From Grifola frondosa (taxonomy: Eukaryota > Basidiomycota > Agaricomycetes > Polyporales > Grifolaceae), in NCBI GenBank assembly GCA_001683735.1, contig LUGG01000034.1:1-64000 (forward strand): DNA of 64,000 nucleotides, given 5' to 3'. Positions 1 to 14,004 of the stretch are shown in pieces (the first letter of the stretch is position 1; each line of letters opens with the position of its first letter). The notes beneath the pieces were generated by a model. That model did not search any database. It saw only the letters and a list, made by a program, of their open reading frames with translations, and had not been told where the DNA came from. Made by a program: the position numbers and the translations under genes.

Positions 1-3000
1 GGCGTACTCCCGAAATTCCCTCTTTTGGACATTCGCCTGACGCGCGTGATGCCCAGTCCACGTCAACCCTGCGCACCCTGGTCTGCTGCTTTTTGCTGGC
101 TGGCGTCGCGGGAGCATCTGGAGGAAATTCTTACCTTGTACCGCTGCGCTTCCTCTTCATCCTATTTCTGTTTTAAGCACGTGACTGATCACTTGCATCC
201 CAACGTTCGCGATCATCGCAGCTTCCTCGCGAGCTTTGCTCTCTGCTTCAACGCCAACAGTTGTGTTCACTACAGGGCTTTCAATATAAATCAATGCAAG
301 GATCGTCATTCAATACAAGAGTTTTTTTAGGTCATTTCAAGGCTCGACTTGTCCTCACCATGTACCTGCCGCTTCTCGAATCCACTTTCCTCCTCCAAGA
401 CTGCCCATTGTCGACACAAAATGTCTTTCCAACACAAATAACATCTTTCTAACTCCATGTATGCACGCGTCTTTGCATACATGCGCTGATCTGCGCCTGC
501 AAGATCTGTCTCTCCCAAGATCCTGCCCTGAGCTTCACCTGAATAGATCTCTCTAACCTCCACCCGAACGGCCCTTACGTACGTACGTCTCGATGCTCAT
601 GTAGAACCTCGATTCACTGGACCTGACCCAACAGATCCCCCTACCGTCGGCTACGTGTCCCTGCCTGGCGATCCCGTATCTATGGAGCAAACCCCACTTC
701 CGCCGCCGACACGGGGGAGCGAGAGCTACTAGATGGGAAGCTCCCAGGCACTCCTCGAGTAGTGATACTATTTTCGAACATGCGACTAAAGCCATCTCAT
801 CATTACCGAATCTTTTTCTTAGGGTCGCACCTCGGCAACAACTGAAGATACTATGATCAAGTCCGCAAAAGGCAATCTCGGAGCTCCACCGCTGACAGCC
901 TCATTCCAGCCAACTCTTCTACCATCGTCAATGCTACCCCGCCGTTGCATACCCTGGTCCGAAACGCTTAGTCCTGCCTTCGAGACAAGTTCTGACATAC
1001 CCTCACACCCATTATCCGACGCACTCGTGACTATCGCAGGACCTGCTAGATAGAAAATCGGAGTTCCAATATTGCGCTGATGCGAAGGTTCGGAGCCGGC
1101 GAGTCGCAATCGAAGTCCGTGGCGACATTGTCTGTGCGCAGTCCGACACATAGGCTTCTGTAACATGTGCGGTGAACAAGATCTAGGTCGGTCTCATGAT
1201 TACATTCTAGCGCCAAACCTCGCGACATTGATCAAGATTTTTTGCGTAGGGCAAATCGGTTAGATCGCACAAGCGCTATTGCGTACTGGCAAATGATCTC
1301 GGGAGCCGTTCTAAGCATTTTACAGCCCCCGGTTTATCTGCGCTGCAACAGGCAGTCGTGCCAGTGCATTTGTCATGGTATGTGATTCCATTCGCTACGC
1401 ATATAGTCAGTACAGGAGTGACCATGATGCCTCAGTTCACGTTCTGATGAAGCAACGACCCACAACAAGAGTCCATCACACGTGGAGGAAGGCCCATAAA
1501 ACGAAATTGAGAATGCAGGTGCATTTTGCTTACGTCCCTAATTCTCGCGTCTGGACTTGCGGTATCTCACGCCATGATAAAAAAATCATTTGCACGAACT
1601 CGGTCGATAATCGCTTATCTCACTCCGCGGTTACCGTTATGCGTCGACTCCCCGGCATATCTTTGTCCGGAATGCACACTGCATGCTGCGTGTAGGAAAT
1701 GCGTGCTTAATATCCGCTGGGACTCTCGAAAATGCGCGGCGCGCTAATTTTGCCGCCAATTCCGGCATCGCTCATCGGTCGCGTGGGTGTTGTCTAGAGC
1801 CACAGAGCAGCTTAATTTCCGGGCTCTTCGACTGATTGTCACATTCGGCCTCTTGCACCATTGTGGATTTTTTACGCACGGGCCCGAGGTATCCCCGCGG
1901 AGGCCGGTTCATCTCGTAGTTCATTTTACTAGTCAATTGGAAGGCGTGCTGGAAGTCATGATTCCCGGTGCAGACTCGTTACAATGCAATCTAACGTCCC
2001 GTTCGTTCGCGCTACATGTGAGACATTCTTATGTTGACTACCTTGCGCTATCATAAAACGGTACGTCGCATTCTGATACGATATCTTATTCTTCATGACA
2101 CTTTTTTTAGCCAGTGGTGATATACAGAACGTCCAGAAACCACGGTGATGCACGTTCACTAATAATATCGTGATTCCTGACGTGAATAGCTCTATAGTGG
2201 TCCCGGGGGCGTTACGCCTCGCCAGAAACTCATATTTCCGTTGTCTAGATTCCACGATGTCTCGCACGGCGATGTATAGGCATTTCTGGCCGGTGCAAAT
2301 CGTATCTGTGCCCAATTGCTCCTGCATTTTGGCTAAGGTTCGTGGATTGTGCGGCTTGCCCCTTCGGAGTTCTCATCAAATTCGAAACCGAGTCACATCG
2401 TCTCTGCTATCGCTGGTAAGCGCGTCATAGCGCCGAAGGGTCTGCGCCATGCGGTAATGATCCATTTCCATTGCTCCTATTCGCACTCATGAAAACCGTG
2501 TCATGTGGGTACCGTCCGCAAAAGCTACGGAGACATCCGTATCGGCGGACGTCTTTCTGTTATCAACCGATAGCTATGATGTGCTCATTCGATGTTGAAT
2601 CGGTTACATATATCTAGAAACAGAGTTTGCTCAAACACCAGACGTTAACTTCACACATGGCTGTTGATACGGCGCCCTCCATCCCAAGATCCGAGCAACA
2701 AAACGCGACCTTGGCGGTGAACTTTGCTGGTCGACCATTGGGCGAGTCAAACGCGCTGCAAAAGTCTCCATCGCACGGCGCTCGGATGACATCTTGTGTC
2801 ACACATGTCTGTCGTTCACATATTGCCTTCTTTGGCAGTGCCTATCGCGCTTCGCTCCTCCCGAAGGATTCGGAGCTGGACGCGCGACTCTTCACCAATC
2901 ATCAATCAGGGTCGAAGGTAAGCTTCAACTAATATCAGCATTGCGTGTGTCGGACGCAGATGTGGTGCGCGTGGATGTAGACTGATGCGATTTGGAGCGC

Positions 3001-4690
3001 TGTCAAAGTGCATGCATATGGTCCACTCATTCAGCTGGGTTCGTGCCGAGATATGTGCGGAGGATTTTTGCGCCCCTCTATTGAGAGTCGTTCAGAAGCG
3101 GGCTGTCGTGGTATCTTTGCGTCCGCTTACGTGTGGTGAGAACTGACTTATGGCTTCTCCAGTCACTCAGTGACATATTTCCTTCGCCGGCGCCGGTAGC
3201 GGGCTCGACAGGTCCATGACAGCGATCCCCACGTTTCGCTTCAACGAGACGACTTCTCTGCTGTCCATCTTTTTGTTATCAATCCACCACCTGGCCTGGG
3301 CGCGTGCGGTCGCGTGCAACCAGTTGTAGACAGGCATTTCAGTTAATGCGTTTCCGACAGCCACGGATGTCAAAGCTATTTGGAATACGTCTGCATATCT
3401 AGTCTTCCTTCACAAAACTTAGTTCTCATTACCTCGTGACGTTCATATCTCAGCGATAAGGTGACGTTCATGAACAAGTGATTTTCGCGCAAAGGCACGT
3501 CGAACTCGTGTCTTGATACGAAATAGAACGAAGGAGCCTTTCATTTTAACTATACCCCGAGCGTGCGGTCTGATCATTTGTCTTCGCGTCGCGTAGGATT
3601 ATGCTCAAGACTTGGGAAAACGGTCTTATCTTATGCTCAAGCAATAATTGACGCGGTGAAAGACCATCCTTCTTGATATACTCAGGTAATAAATCACGAA
3701 TTGTCCTCGGCTATGTTCGCAGTATCATTCACTCTTTTTCATGTCTTTAGATGTAAATACAACGTTGGTATTTCTCGGTTCAAGCACTTTTGGCCGAAGG
3801 CGCAGTATACACGCTCATAATCATGGGACCTTGTTCCTAGAACTTCCAGGTTCTAATCCAATACCCCGCCACCGTTTCCGCGTGGTCACATGGGTTGGGC
3901 TAGATTTGCTGTGAATCTACGAGACTTCCCCGCTTTAGGTGTATGAATCCCGTACTCTGGTGACCAACTGTAAACGCTACGCATGACGTGCCTGCTCCAC
4001 CGTGCCGGCGTGTTACCGACGTCCAAGGTCATCAGCCGCGAGGTTATTGATTCATGCTAACCATTCGTATGCATTGTCGGCCTCCACGCGATGCGACCAT
4101 AGGGACATTGCTATCCGCTTGCGTGGACCGAGCGATCGAGCCTTCTAATACATCAAGAATTAGATGAGCACAGGTCTCGTCTCTGCCCTGCCTGGAATAA
4201 CATTGTATCTATCTTAGGATGCTGATTTATGGCGACTTCAGGTCATGAAGACAAACTTGGTGGTATTCACCGTTGACCACGGGCCCATGCCACTGGTCCT
4301 TGGACAACTTGAGAACCGATCCTTGGATGAAATGTGTGGAATGCGGGAAACGTACGAGGTATCATGATGGAGAAGGCCGGCGACGCAGAAAATGCGCGAA
4401 CTGTCTTTGATAATTTTAACGTACTGGCTAGCGAAAACGCAGCGCTCGGGCGACAACTTCTGCCTCGAGCTTAGCTACGATTGGTCCCCTGCGCACGTGT
4501 ATGCAGTTCACTGTTACGGTGGACCAAGACGCGGAGCGCCCAGCATGGCTACCATAATGGGCGGGGAGGACCAAGCGGCGTTCAAGGGGCAATATGACGA
4601 GGATCGACCGCTTGCAAGGTCTTCGACTGATATGTCTGCTGCACATTACTCTCACGTATATTTATCCAAAAAAGTCTCACCCGCGGCGAT
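1..4690 (+). repeat. Left arm of a large diverged inverted duplication
   Basis: No convincing gene is present; the open frames are short and lack family motifs. The segment aligns, in order and in reverse complement, with 14.0-18.44 kb. Anchor pairs are 104-119 with 18,317-18,330, about 1,088-1,098 with about 17,285-17,299, 1,762-1,785 with 16,438-16,461 (24 identical bases), about 3,343-3,357 with 15,148-15,161, and about 4,492-4,501 with 14,176-14,187. Paired coordinates sum to nearly the same value each time, so the arms are collinear. A peptide echo, RLFTN..SGSKV, occurs in both (near 2,880 and 15,540), each followed by a GTA(A/C)G splice-donor-like site, so a lost gene is possible. The arm runs off the left edge, so its outer end is unknown. 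Class of element not recognised. Confidence 0.8.
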
Positions 4691-5174
4691 AGCTTGTTCA
4701 GACCGGAGTATCCAGACCACGCAGACATGCAGATCGCTGCGCTCGTGACCACGATTCGACGCCGGTTCAAAGCCAGCAGTGAGGACCCGACCGCACAGGA
4801 ATTGCGCAGTTTCATGTATCCATGTATGTATGTATGAAAGCACCGACTCCGGGTCTCGTTGCCTCAGCGCTCTGCAGCAGAGTTAGGCACAATAGACCAA
4901 TCAGAAATCGCACAACTCGCACCATTCATTTGTGCGGCTCTTGGCAGATCAACTCGAAGACGTGATCTCAGTGATCTAGCACTCACAGGACCTTCCAAAA
5001 CAGGAGTGCACAGGCGAGTGCACACTGCGCGTGTTTCATTATCCAAGCTGCAAGACAACAGACCATGAAAAATGGTATACACTGGCGAATGGTATCATAA
5101 GTACTCGATGGATAGGCATCATTAACGTTATACTCGTGAATACATAAATATCATAATCGTACCGATGGGACAGC
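4691..5174. other. Intergenic spacer, inner edge of left arm
   Basis: No gene is seen between the end of recognisable inverted-repeat similarity and the 3' end of the NIPA-like gene. It holds a short ATGTATG-type run near 4,815-4,835. The exact repeat boundary is uncertain by some tens of bases. Confidence 0.45.
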
Positions 5175-7919
5175 CTACGCCGCAGGTCCTTCTCCCGACT
5201 TCAACAAGTCTTCTGCCCGTCTTCTGTCAGCAGCCGTGAATACAACAGGCATAGTCCGCGCTCGTTCCATTGCCACATCTCGACTATCTCCCACATGCGG
5301 CATAGCCGTATCCATCCCATCCGCCAAGACGTTATGCGCAGCTGCAACTTGGGCCCGCTGGGCGTTTTCGAACCGCACAATGGATCCTCTGCGCCTAGAT
5401 GCAGGCGTCATCAGGGGCGAGGAGACAACTTCCCCGCTGCTCAAAAAGCGCGCCGGCCGTGGATGGTCGTCAACCATGGGAAGCGCCTGCGAAGAACCGG
5501 ACTCTTGGTGTCGCACAAACGCTCGCGGTGCATCGTCGGCTTCTGCCATGGACACCACCGCCATCTCCTTGGAGTCCCCCTTCTCCACATCTGAATCTGC
5601 AGAAATGCCGGAGAGCATCGCGCCGCCCAGTCGAAGCACGCTTCCTGCAATACTCGCGGTATCGGCCCGCCGCGAGCTGAGCGCTCGCACGAAACTGACG
5701 CGCCCAACGTTGCTTTCTCGCGTGCTGACGTTCCGGAGAGCATCGTGGCTGTGTATGCTAGAAGCGTTGGAGAATCGGCTGCGCGTCGCACTTGCAGCAG
5801 AGAGCGCGGTTGCCCGCCGCCGAGCCCGGATGATGGTGCCTATCGCGCCAAATGTACCCCGCAAAGAATCGATGCCCGGCTCCTCGGTTTTCGCCACGAT
5901 CGCACGCTTCTCTTCTGCGAAGTCGATCTCTGAGTCGATGTCACTCGGAGTGCTGCCGTCTTCGAGAATTTGTGCAGACTCCGCGTTGGGCTGCTCAGGC
6001 GTGGGATCTGACGACCCGCTTTGCGTGCTGGTGGTCCGCATACGGGAGAGGTTTGACCTGCGAGAACGTATGGTCGAGGCGACACGTTGGAATTCGACTG
6101 ATTGTGCAGCGTGGGGTCCACTTCTTGTCTTGCAGCTTCTAGAAGTAGCGTAGTTCGTTCGTCCACCTGAAATAGGAAAGTTAGTGTTTTTAGGATTTAA
6201 AAAAAAGCTTCGATATCGAGCTTACGTTGGCTAGACTGCGTGGATCAACCTTCGTCATCTGCAGGATGATGATCCCAGTGCAAATCACAGCGAACGCTAG
6301 GACAACTGTTATGATCTGCGACGCGCTTGCTTTGAGACCCTGGTACAAGATCTAGAAAAAAAAATGTATGAGCCTACGGAGAGGTCTGCTGCGAAATGAA
6401 GGCGAGAAATATCTTGGAGATGCAGATGTAAAGGCAAAATCATAGAGAATAATGAGCACTTACAATGGATGTCACAAGCGTGCAAAATGTGACTGACAAT
6501 TTCCATATCGTATGCCATGAGCAAGAAGAAAACTGCACAACATCGGCAACTGCGCTTACAGGTAACATAGTACGTCGGTGTAACTGGAAGTTTAGGATAA
6601 AGCATTCAGCTCGCGTAGAAATTCAAAAATCAAATACTCACCCATCGCTGGAAGGGAGAAAATCAGCGGATGTTTAGATCAGAAAACAGCAGTGGACTCA
6701 CCCGTGTTGAACTTTGCTAAAGCGACGTTGAGATAATATATCTCGGTCACTGAAGGGTTGCTTAACAACTGCGCTCATAATATTATGCCACACTTACATA
6801 GCGTCATGATCACGAAAATCAGCAAGAAATAAATGAACCAATTCTTGAACTACGCGCCGCACGCGGTCAGCAATACTAGCGGCATAAGTGGGACAAAAGC
6901 ACAACAAACCTGATTCTGGCCTCGGATGGTGGTGACGATGCACGCGCCCAGCCCTTGCGTGCAGCTGACGCTCAGTCCGCCAATCAGACTGCACACACCC
7001 TGTAGTTGGGACGCATTAGAAACGCACAAAGCCTCGGAGGAAAGTCGCACCAGATACGGCATCATGCTCCGTTCGCCCCAGCGCGGTGCGACCCACAGCG
7101 CGAGGACGGCAGCGCTCACGAGGACGGCGCCGCCATACGCGAGAAACCAGGGTGTCACGAAGAGATGCTTGAACCCTTCGATAGTGGACACGCTCTGCTC
7201 TTGAGGGCCGTTGAGTGCGAGGATAGACGCGCCGAGCAGGCACTGGATGGAGGAGATCCAACCAAAGAGGGAGAGCTTCTCCCGGAGAAAGAAGTGGGAG
7301 AGAATCGCAGATATGACGACCGAGAGCGCACCCATGGGAGTCTGCACGGTGTGTTCAGCCCACTGAAAATCGAGAACGCCAGGAGCAGGAAGACATACTA
7401 CTATGATGGCCTCGACGAAGGCGTAGGCCACGAAGTTGCAGATCTCCCCGAGGATCATGATGATCATCCCGGTCCACCACATCGGCTATTTTCGTGATTG
7501 CCAGTACAGATGATTAGCCGAACGGCGGGGGACCACAAACAAATGATGGGACTCGCCGATTTGAGATATGCAACGCCCTCACCGGCAGCATGTCCCTTCT
7601 GCGAGTTGAGCAGGCCCTTCTTCTTGAACACAAAGGACGAGCCAATGAGGACACCAGAGCCGATGGCGAGGACGACGCCCACGCTGCAAGCCGCATAATT
7701 AGAGTGGTTGCTAGGGTGGATCTATGCATGTAAAGTGGCAGCACTTACGCGCGGTATTGGGGTGGTTGGCTCTGGCTCATCGCCGCCGTGGCGGAGGCAG
7801 AGGGCATCGCGGAGGACATAGCTGCGAAAGGGTTGAGCGCAAGGAGAGGAGGGCGGAGCGAGCTCAGCTGAGCTCCAGGAACGTGAAAGAAGCCAGCCTG
7901 TCTTACCAGATTTAGCCAT
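5175..7919 (-). CDS. NIPA-family (DUF803) magnesium transporter
   Basis: Multi-pass membrane protein of the NIPA/DUF803 family, members of which are Mg2+ transporters or EamA-like permeases. Start chosen at 7,919: MAKS is joined over a short intron (about 7,906-7,822) to AMSSAMPSAS, then a second intron (about 7,748-7,684) leads into VGVVLAIGSGVLIGSSFVFK, the family's first membrane segment with its FVFKKKGL signature. Further exons give GMIIMILGEICNFVAYAFVE, PLGALSV-like helix text (TPMGALSVVISAILSHF), the LREKLSLFGW loop and ILALNGPQ. The last helix reads AVICTGIIILQMTKVDPRSL, then a splice leads into a Ser/Arg-rich cytosolic tail of about 300 residues that ends at 5,175. The tail is long and probably disordered. 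No frameshift was seen. An upstream in-frame ATG at 7,949 is an alternative start. Confidence 0.85.
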
Positions 7920-8537
7920 GGAGTTCACTCGAATAGCATCCGCCTGCACCAGACAACCATTCTGCCGTGACGCTGGGCTCCGGCTTCATGTAATAAATTG
8001 TGAACATGAGAGGATCCATTTGCGATTGTTGAACGCGTCCAAGTCGCGTCGGGAAACGCGTTCAGCGCCTTTGAAAAGGCGCGGACAACGTCGATCGCGA
8101 AATCATCCACGTGCGTAGTTGCCACCAAACGAAAACATGCACAAGTTTGTCGTCAGAGTTGCCGGGGTTGCAATGCAATATAATATACAAACAATTATCG
8201 CTCCCACCAAACGTGTACTTGGTATTGTGACTCGATCGATACATCAAGTTTATGCTACGAAAGCTGCAGGACACGGATACAACGAAGGGCACTATTACAA
8301 GGGGACGGGGACGTGAGGATGCACTACTAACACTGGAAGTAATATACCGCGTATAGGGGAACTGAGGCAGCGCATTGGCATGCGCAGGAGATCGCGATTC
8401 GTGATTGTGCAAGAAAAGACAGGGCGCGGCGCATTAAGACCAGTCGAAGGAACATATCTAAACTTGAAGTCCGGGAAGATAGGGTAACCAAGAGCATCGC
8501 CAAGGACACAAAGGAATGGACGCAAGAAAGGAAAAAA
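7920..8537. other. Spacer between NIPA-like gene start and HOG1 stop
   Basis: About 620 bases between two minus-strand genes. It must hold the promoter of the NIPA-like gene and the 3' UTR of HOG1. No coding evidence or repeat was recognised. Confidence 0.5.
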
Positions 8538-10353
<1,816 letters not shown>

Positions 10354-11123
10354 CTGTAGGTCTGCTGTAGCGAAGTGGACAAGAAAAACAGCAGGAAGGA
10401 AGGTGGCAAGGAGGGAGAGACAGGGCGGTGGGTTGAGGAAGGGCACTCAATTCAAGCACAAGTTATCATGCTTGTTTGTGGCGAACAAACCCACCCTTCG
10501 ATCGCGGTCATTGCTTACATAACACAAACCTAACCCCCTCTTTTAGAGCACCGTTCTCTTTAATATTTAATCTACTCTGAAACTTGGCTGAAATATATAT
10601 TCAGCTGTAGCAAGCTGTGGCGGCGGATATTTATATGAACTGTACTCATGAAATTTTGTAGTTTTGTTTGAGCTACTCGTACGTCGATGCCCTACTGAAG
10701 TACTATGACGTTGGGGTGGCTACGATGCGGATAAAACCTGATAAAACATCCGGTCATGTTCGGATACAACTTAGGAGGGCAAGTACTATGACCCCATCTC
10801 TCCGAATCGCTACATGTAAGATTAATCTAACCAGCTGCTGGTTCCTTTTAAACGTGCAACACTAACGAGGTTATACCGTTAATAATTACTTGCTTATAGC
10901 ATTAACTGACGTGCCGTTCTCCAGCAATGACGTATTTATCCGGAGATAGCCGCAGAAGCAAAAAACCTAAGCGCCTGTCGATGGGCGTCTCATCTCGTGA
11001 GTGTAGCACCGCAGCAGACGACTCCACGCTCTACCACGCTCTACCACCCTTACGTGCACCAGTGAGCATCCGCATTGTGTTCAAGACCCATGTCATGCAT
11101 CAACTTACGCATCTCAGCCAGCC
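10354..11123. promoter_or_regulatory. Divergent promoter region of HOG1 and MCR1
   Basis: 770 bases separate the start codons of two divergently transcribed genes, so both promoters lie here. It has AT-rich TATA-like text near 10,560-10,605. It also has three TGACGT hexamers (10,706, 10,907, 10,928), the core of ATF/CREB sites. No gene is supported inside it. The role of the hexamers is inference. Confidence 0.55.
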
Positions 11124-12568
11124 ATGTCCTTCGTGAGAGCATCATTCACTGCACGCTCCGTCGTAAGTCCCACCATGAGACTCTGGTTGTGTCATGAATA
11201 TAACTGTCTATGTAGCTTGCAAACGCGCGTCGTTACACGACTGCTTCGCCACCAGCGAAGAAGCCCTCCAACCTTCCTTTTTATCTTGGTGGTGCAGGTG
11301 CATCTGTCGCGTTCCTCACTTCTCCGACGCCTGCTAAGCTCTACCACGCATGCAGGCATAGCTGGGCTGGCTACCTACATATACCTCGACTACACATCGA
11401 AGGCGAAGGCCGCACAGAAGCCGAAGAAGTTGCAGGAGAAGAGCCCCCTTGACCCTGAAAATTTCATCGACTTTGAATTGAAGAACGTCGAGCCGTACAA
11501 CCACAACACGGCAAGGTGAGTCCTGGCTCATTCGCGCTGCATCGTTTAATAAATTCTTTGCAAGATACACCTTCAAACTCGCTGATGACGAGGCGTCTTT
11601 GTTGCCCATTGCCTCATGTGTCGTTGTCAAATCCGCCTCTGACTCTTCGGCGCCCCTCACCGACGCGAAGGGCAAGCCCGTCATTCGCCCATACACACCC
11701 GTCTCCCCCTCTTATGCAGAAGGCGAGCTCGCGTTCTTGATCAAACGGTATGAGGAGGGCAAAATGTCGCAACATATCCATTCGCTCAAGCCTGGAGACA
11801 AACTTGCCATCAAGGGCCCCATCATGAAGTTCCCTTTCAAGAGTGTGTATCCTCGTATTCCGCTTCTCACACTGAGCACACGTTCATGGTTGTCAAAATG
11901 CAGTCAATGAATTCCAGGAAATTGGTATGATCGCTGGCGGTACCGGCATGTCAGTTGGCCCGTTCCTGTCTGGTTTGTTCTGTTTTGCGCTGACTCCAAT
12001 TATCCCAGTACGCCGATGTATCAAGTTCTGGAATATGCTCTTGCGGACAAGTCGAATAAGACAAAATTCACGCTGATCTTTGCAAACATCTCCGAGCGCG
12101 ACATTCTCCTCCGGGAAGAGTTTGATGCGCTCAAGGCCAAGTACCCAGATACCTTCAACGTCGTGTACACACTAGACAAGGCGGATTCCAACTGGAAAGG
12201 TGAGTGGGGTACAGCAGTCTACCCCGAAGTCCATGAAGTGATGGGATGTGGCTAGGTGCGACCGGGTTTGTGAGCAAGGAACTTGTCAAGCAACACCTTC
12301 CTCCGTCATCGCTGGCTGAGAAGACCAAGATATTCATCTGTGGTGAGCATTCATTTGTTACGAGTTTCGCAAGCCCGATATTCTGAGCCGCGTCCTTAGG
12401 TCCGCCTGGTCAGGTTGCGGCGGTCGCTGGGAAGAAGGAGGGAGGGAAGCAGGGTCCAGTGGGCGGCATTCTGAAGGAGCTTGGTTATACTGAAGATCAG
12501 GTGCGTTGTCGAGTATGCCCTTGCGATATCCTATTCCTCATTGTGATCTGCAGGTCTTCAAGTTCTGA
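11124..12568 (+). CDS. MCR1: NADH-cytochrome b5 reductase, mitochondrial type
   Basis: FAD flavoprotein that passes electrons from NADH to cytochrome b5. The Mcr1 type is anchored in mitochondria, feeding sterol and fatty acid reactions and antioxidant recycling. Exon 1 (11,124-11,162) starts a basic presequence-like N-terminus (MSFVRASFTARSV). Exon 2 (11,216-11,297) and exon 3 (from 11,356) give LPFYLGGAGIAGLATYIYL, a single membrane anchor. The FAD-binding domain has RPYTPVS and GKMSQHIHSL.PGD. The NADH domain has IAGGTGITPMYQ, with an intron splitting GI|T, and CGPPGQ. The last exon ends VFKF before TGA at 12,566-12,568. Splices at 11,298-11,355, 11,516-11,564, about 11,843-11,901, and later ones, all keep frame. 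Length fits the family. Confidence 0.93.
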
Positions 12569-12879
12569 TATACGCATATATACTCGCGCTGATCTAGTTC
12601 TGTTATGTTGTGATCTACGGCACGGATTTTGAATAGAATTCAGAAGTTCGGGGTTTGACGGCACGTGTTGAAGACCGGCCCCGACGGATATGACATCATC
12701 GCAGTAAAGGCTGAGCAACGCACCGCCGCATCTGCATGGTCCTCTTAAACTTGAACCGCACGTACCTCTTCTCCTCGCTGCTCCTCTCCGCCGTTCGGTC
12801 TGCTTATCCGCCAGATTTCTCGCTCAGCCCCATCACCGCACATCTCTCCCAGTTCCACACCTGTCCCGCTCCTAACAGG

Positions 12880-13427
12880 ATGTCCCAGTCCTCGCCATCG
12901 TCGCCTGAATGGTTGCAAGAGCGTCTCTCCACCCTCCTCGCCTCCCCGTACATCCACTTCAATCAACCGTCGCAGTTTCCGGGGCACCGCTTCGGGCCTG
13001 GGCCCGTCGACCTCTTCAGCACGCGCTTCTCGAACTACTTCACGCACGATGCGACGGGCGTCGTGGCGGGTACGGAGGTGGACAAGGACGGGCTGAAGGC
13101 CGCGCTGCTGGCGCTGCAGCGCAAGTGGCAACCGGACAGCGCGAGGTTCGAAGCGCAGGATGCCGGCGACGAGGTGCGCCTTCTAACCCCTCGTGTATTG
13201 CTGTGCTGATCCGTGATCATCAGCCTGCTACGCGCTTCGCATGGACGCCCAAGGATGCGGACCAAGAGGCTCAGGTAACTGCAACGGCGTCGTGAGTACC
13301 ATGCTTCATTTTCGGTTTCTTTGCCTTATGCATGACATCAAGGATTCGCGAGGAGGGCGGTGCACCGCGTATCAGCTCTTTGACCCTGGATGGCGAGCAA
13401 GACCTCTTCACCAACACCAAGCCATAG
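12880..13427 (+). CDS. Small NTF2/SnoaL-like conserved fungal protein
   Basis: A three-exon gene for a protein of about 148 residues. The start at 12,880 (MSQSSPSSPEWLQERLSTLL) follows a CT-rich stretch; an in-frame upstream ATG at 12,736 exists but would lie mostly in 5' UTR. Exon 1 includes DLFSTRFSNYFTHDATGVV and the helix LKAALLALQRKW. This resembles NTF2-like folds in which an early helix is followed by a strand-rich cone. Intron 1 joins AGDE to PATRFAWTP. Intron 2 begins GTGAGT and joins TATAS to IREEGGAPRISSL. The stop is at 13,425-13,427. The fold call is from pattern only, and no function can be assigned. It sits 312 bases downstream of MCR1 in the same direction. Confidence 0.75.
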
Positions 13428-14004
13428 CTCATCCCGACATATTTTAAATCGCCCATGTACTTGCCCATGTAACACTGTATATTTGGACTTTCCATATTTG
13501 TCTCTTTTCGTTACAATTGTAATCCCTTCATCGACAGTTTGAGCAGCTATCCCCTATATTGCACCTCAGTCATACTAACCTGAGTCGAGACTGGGAGTCC
13601 TAGCATCATGCTGGGAAACTGAACTCTACGTTGCAGCGGGGTTAAGTGGAAGCAGCAATGCGACGAATGAGCGGAACTTGGGATGTCCTCAGAAAGCTCA
13701 GAAATCATAATATTGGAAAGTTCCTCGTCAAAGATTGGGTGTTAGCTTAGTTCAGACAGGCTCCTCTCTACCCTTATCCTGGTGGCGCCACATCAGCCAC
13801 CAATATTCAGAGCCATTTTAAACTCCGAAACCGTCGTCACTCCCCGACGGCTGGCACAGAACATTTGTGGCACTCATTCTTGGTCACTCAGGTACATCGA
13901 CTCGCGCCATCTCGTCATTCTATCAATGATGGGTAGCAATTGGGAATATCTTTAAATACTTGTTGCAGTGCGGCATTAGGCCGTAAAAAAGTCGTGGGCT
14001 GCGT
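13428..14004. other. Intergenic spacer before right repeat arm
   Basis: 577 bases with no coding signal. It should hold the terminator of the small NTF2-like gene. The inner edge of the right inverted-repeat arm lies near its end. Confidence 0.45.

Noticed and set aside
5236..6153. 305-codon plus-strand frame opposite the NIPA tail
   Set aside because: Shadow of a GC-rich, Ser/Arg-coding exon; the minus-strand frame joins by canonical splicing to a conserved membrane protein.
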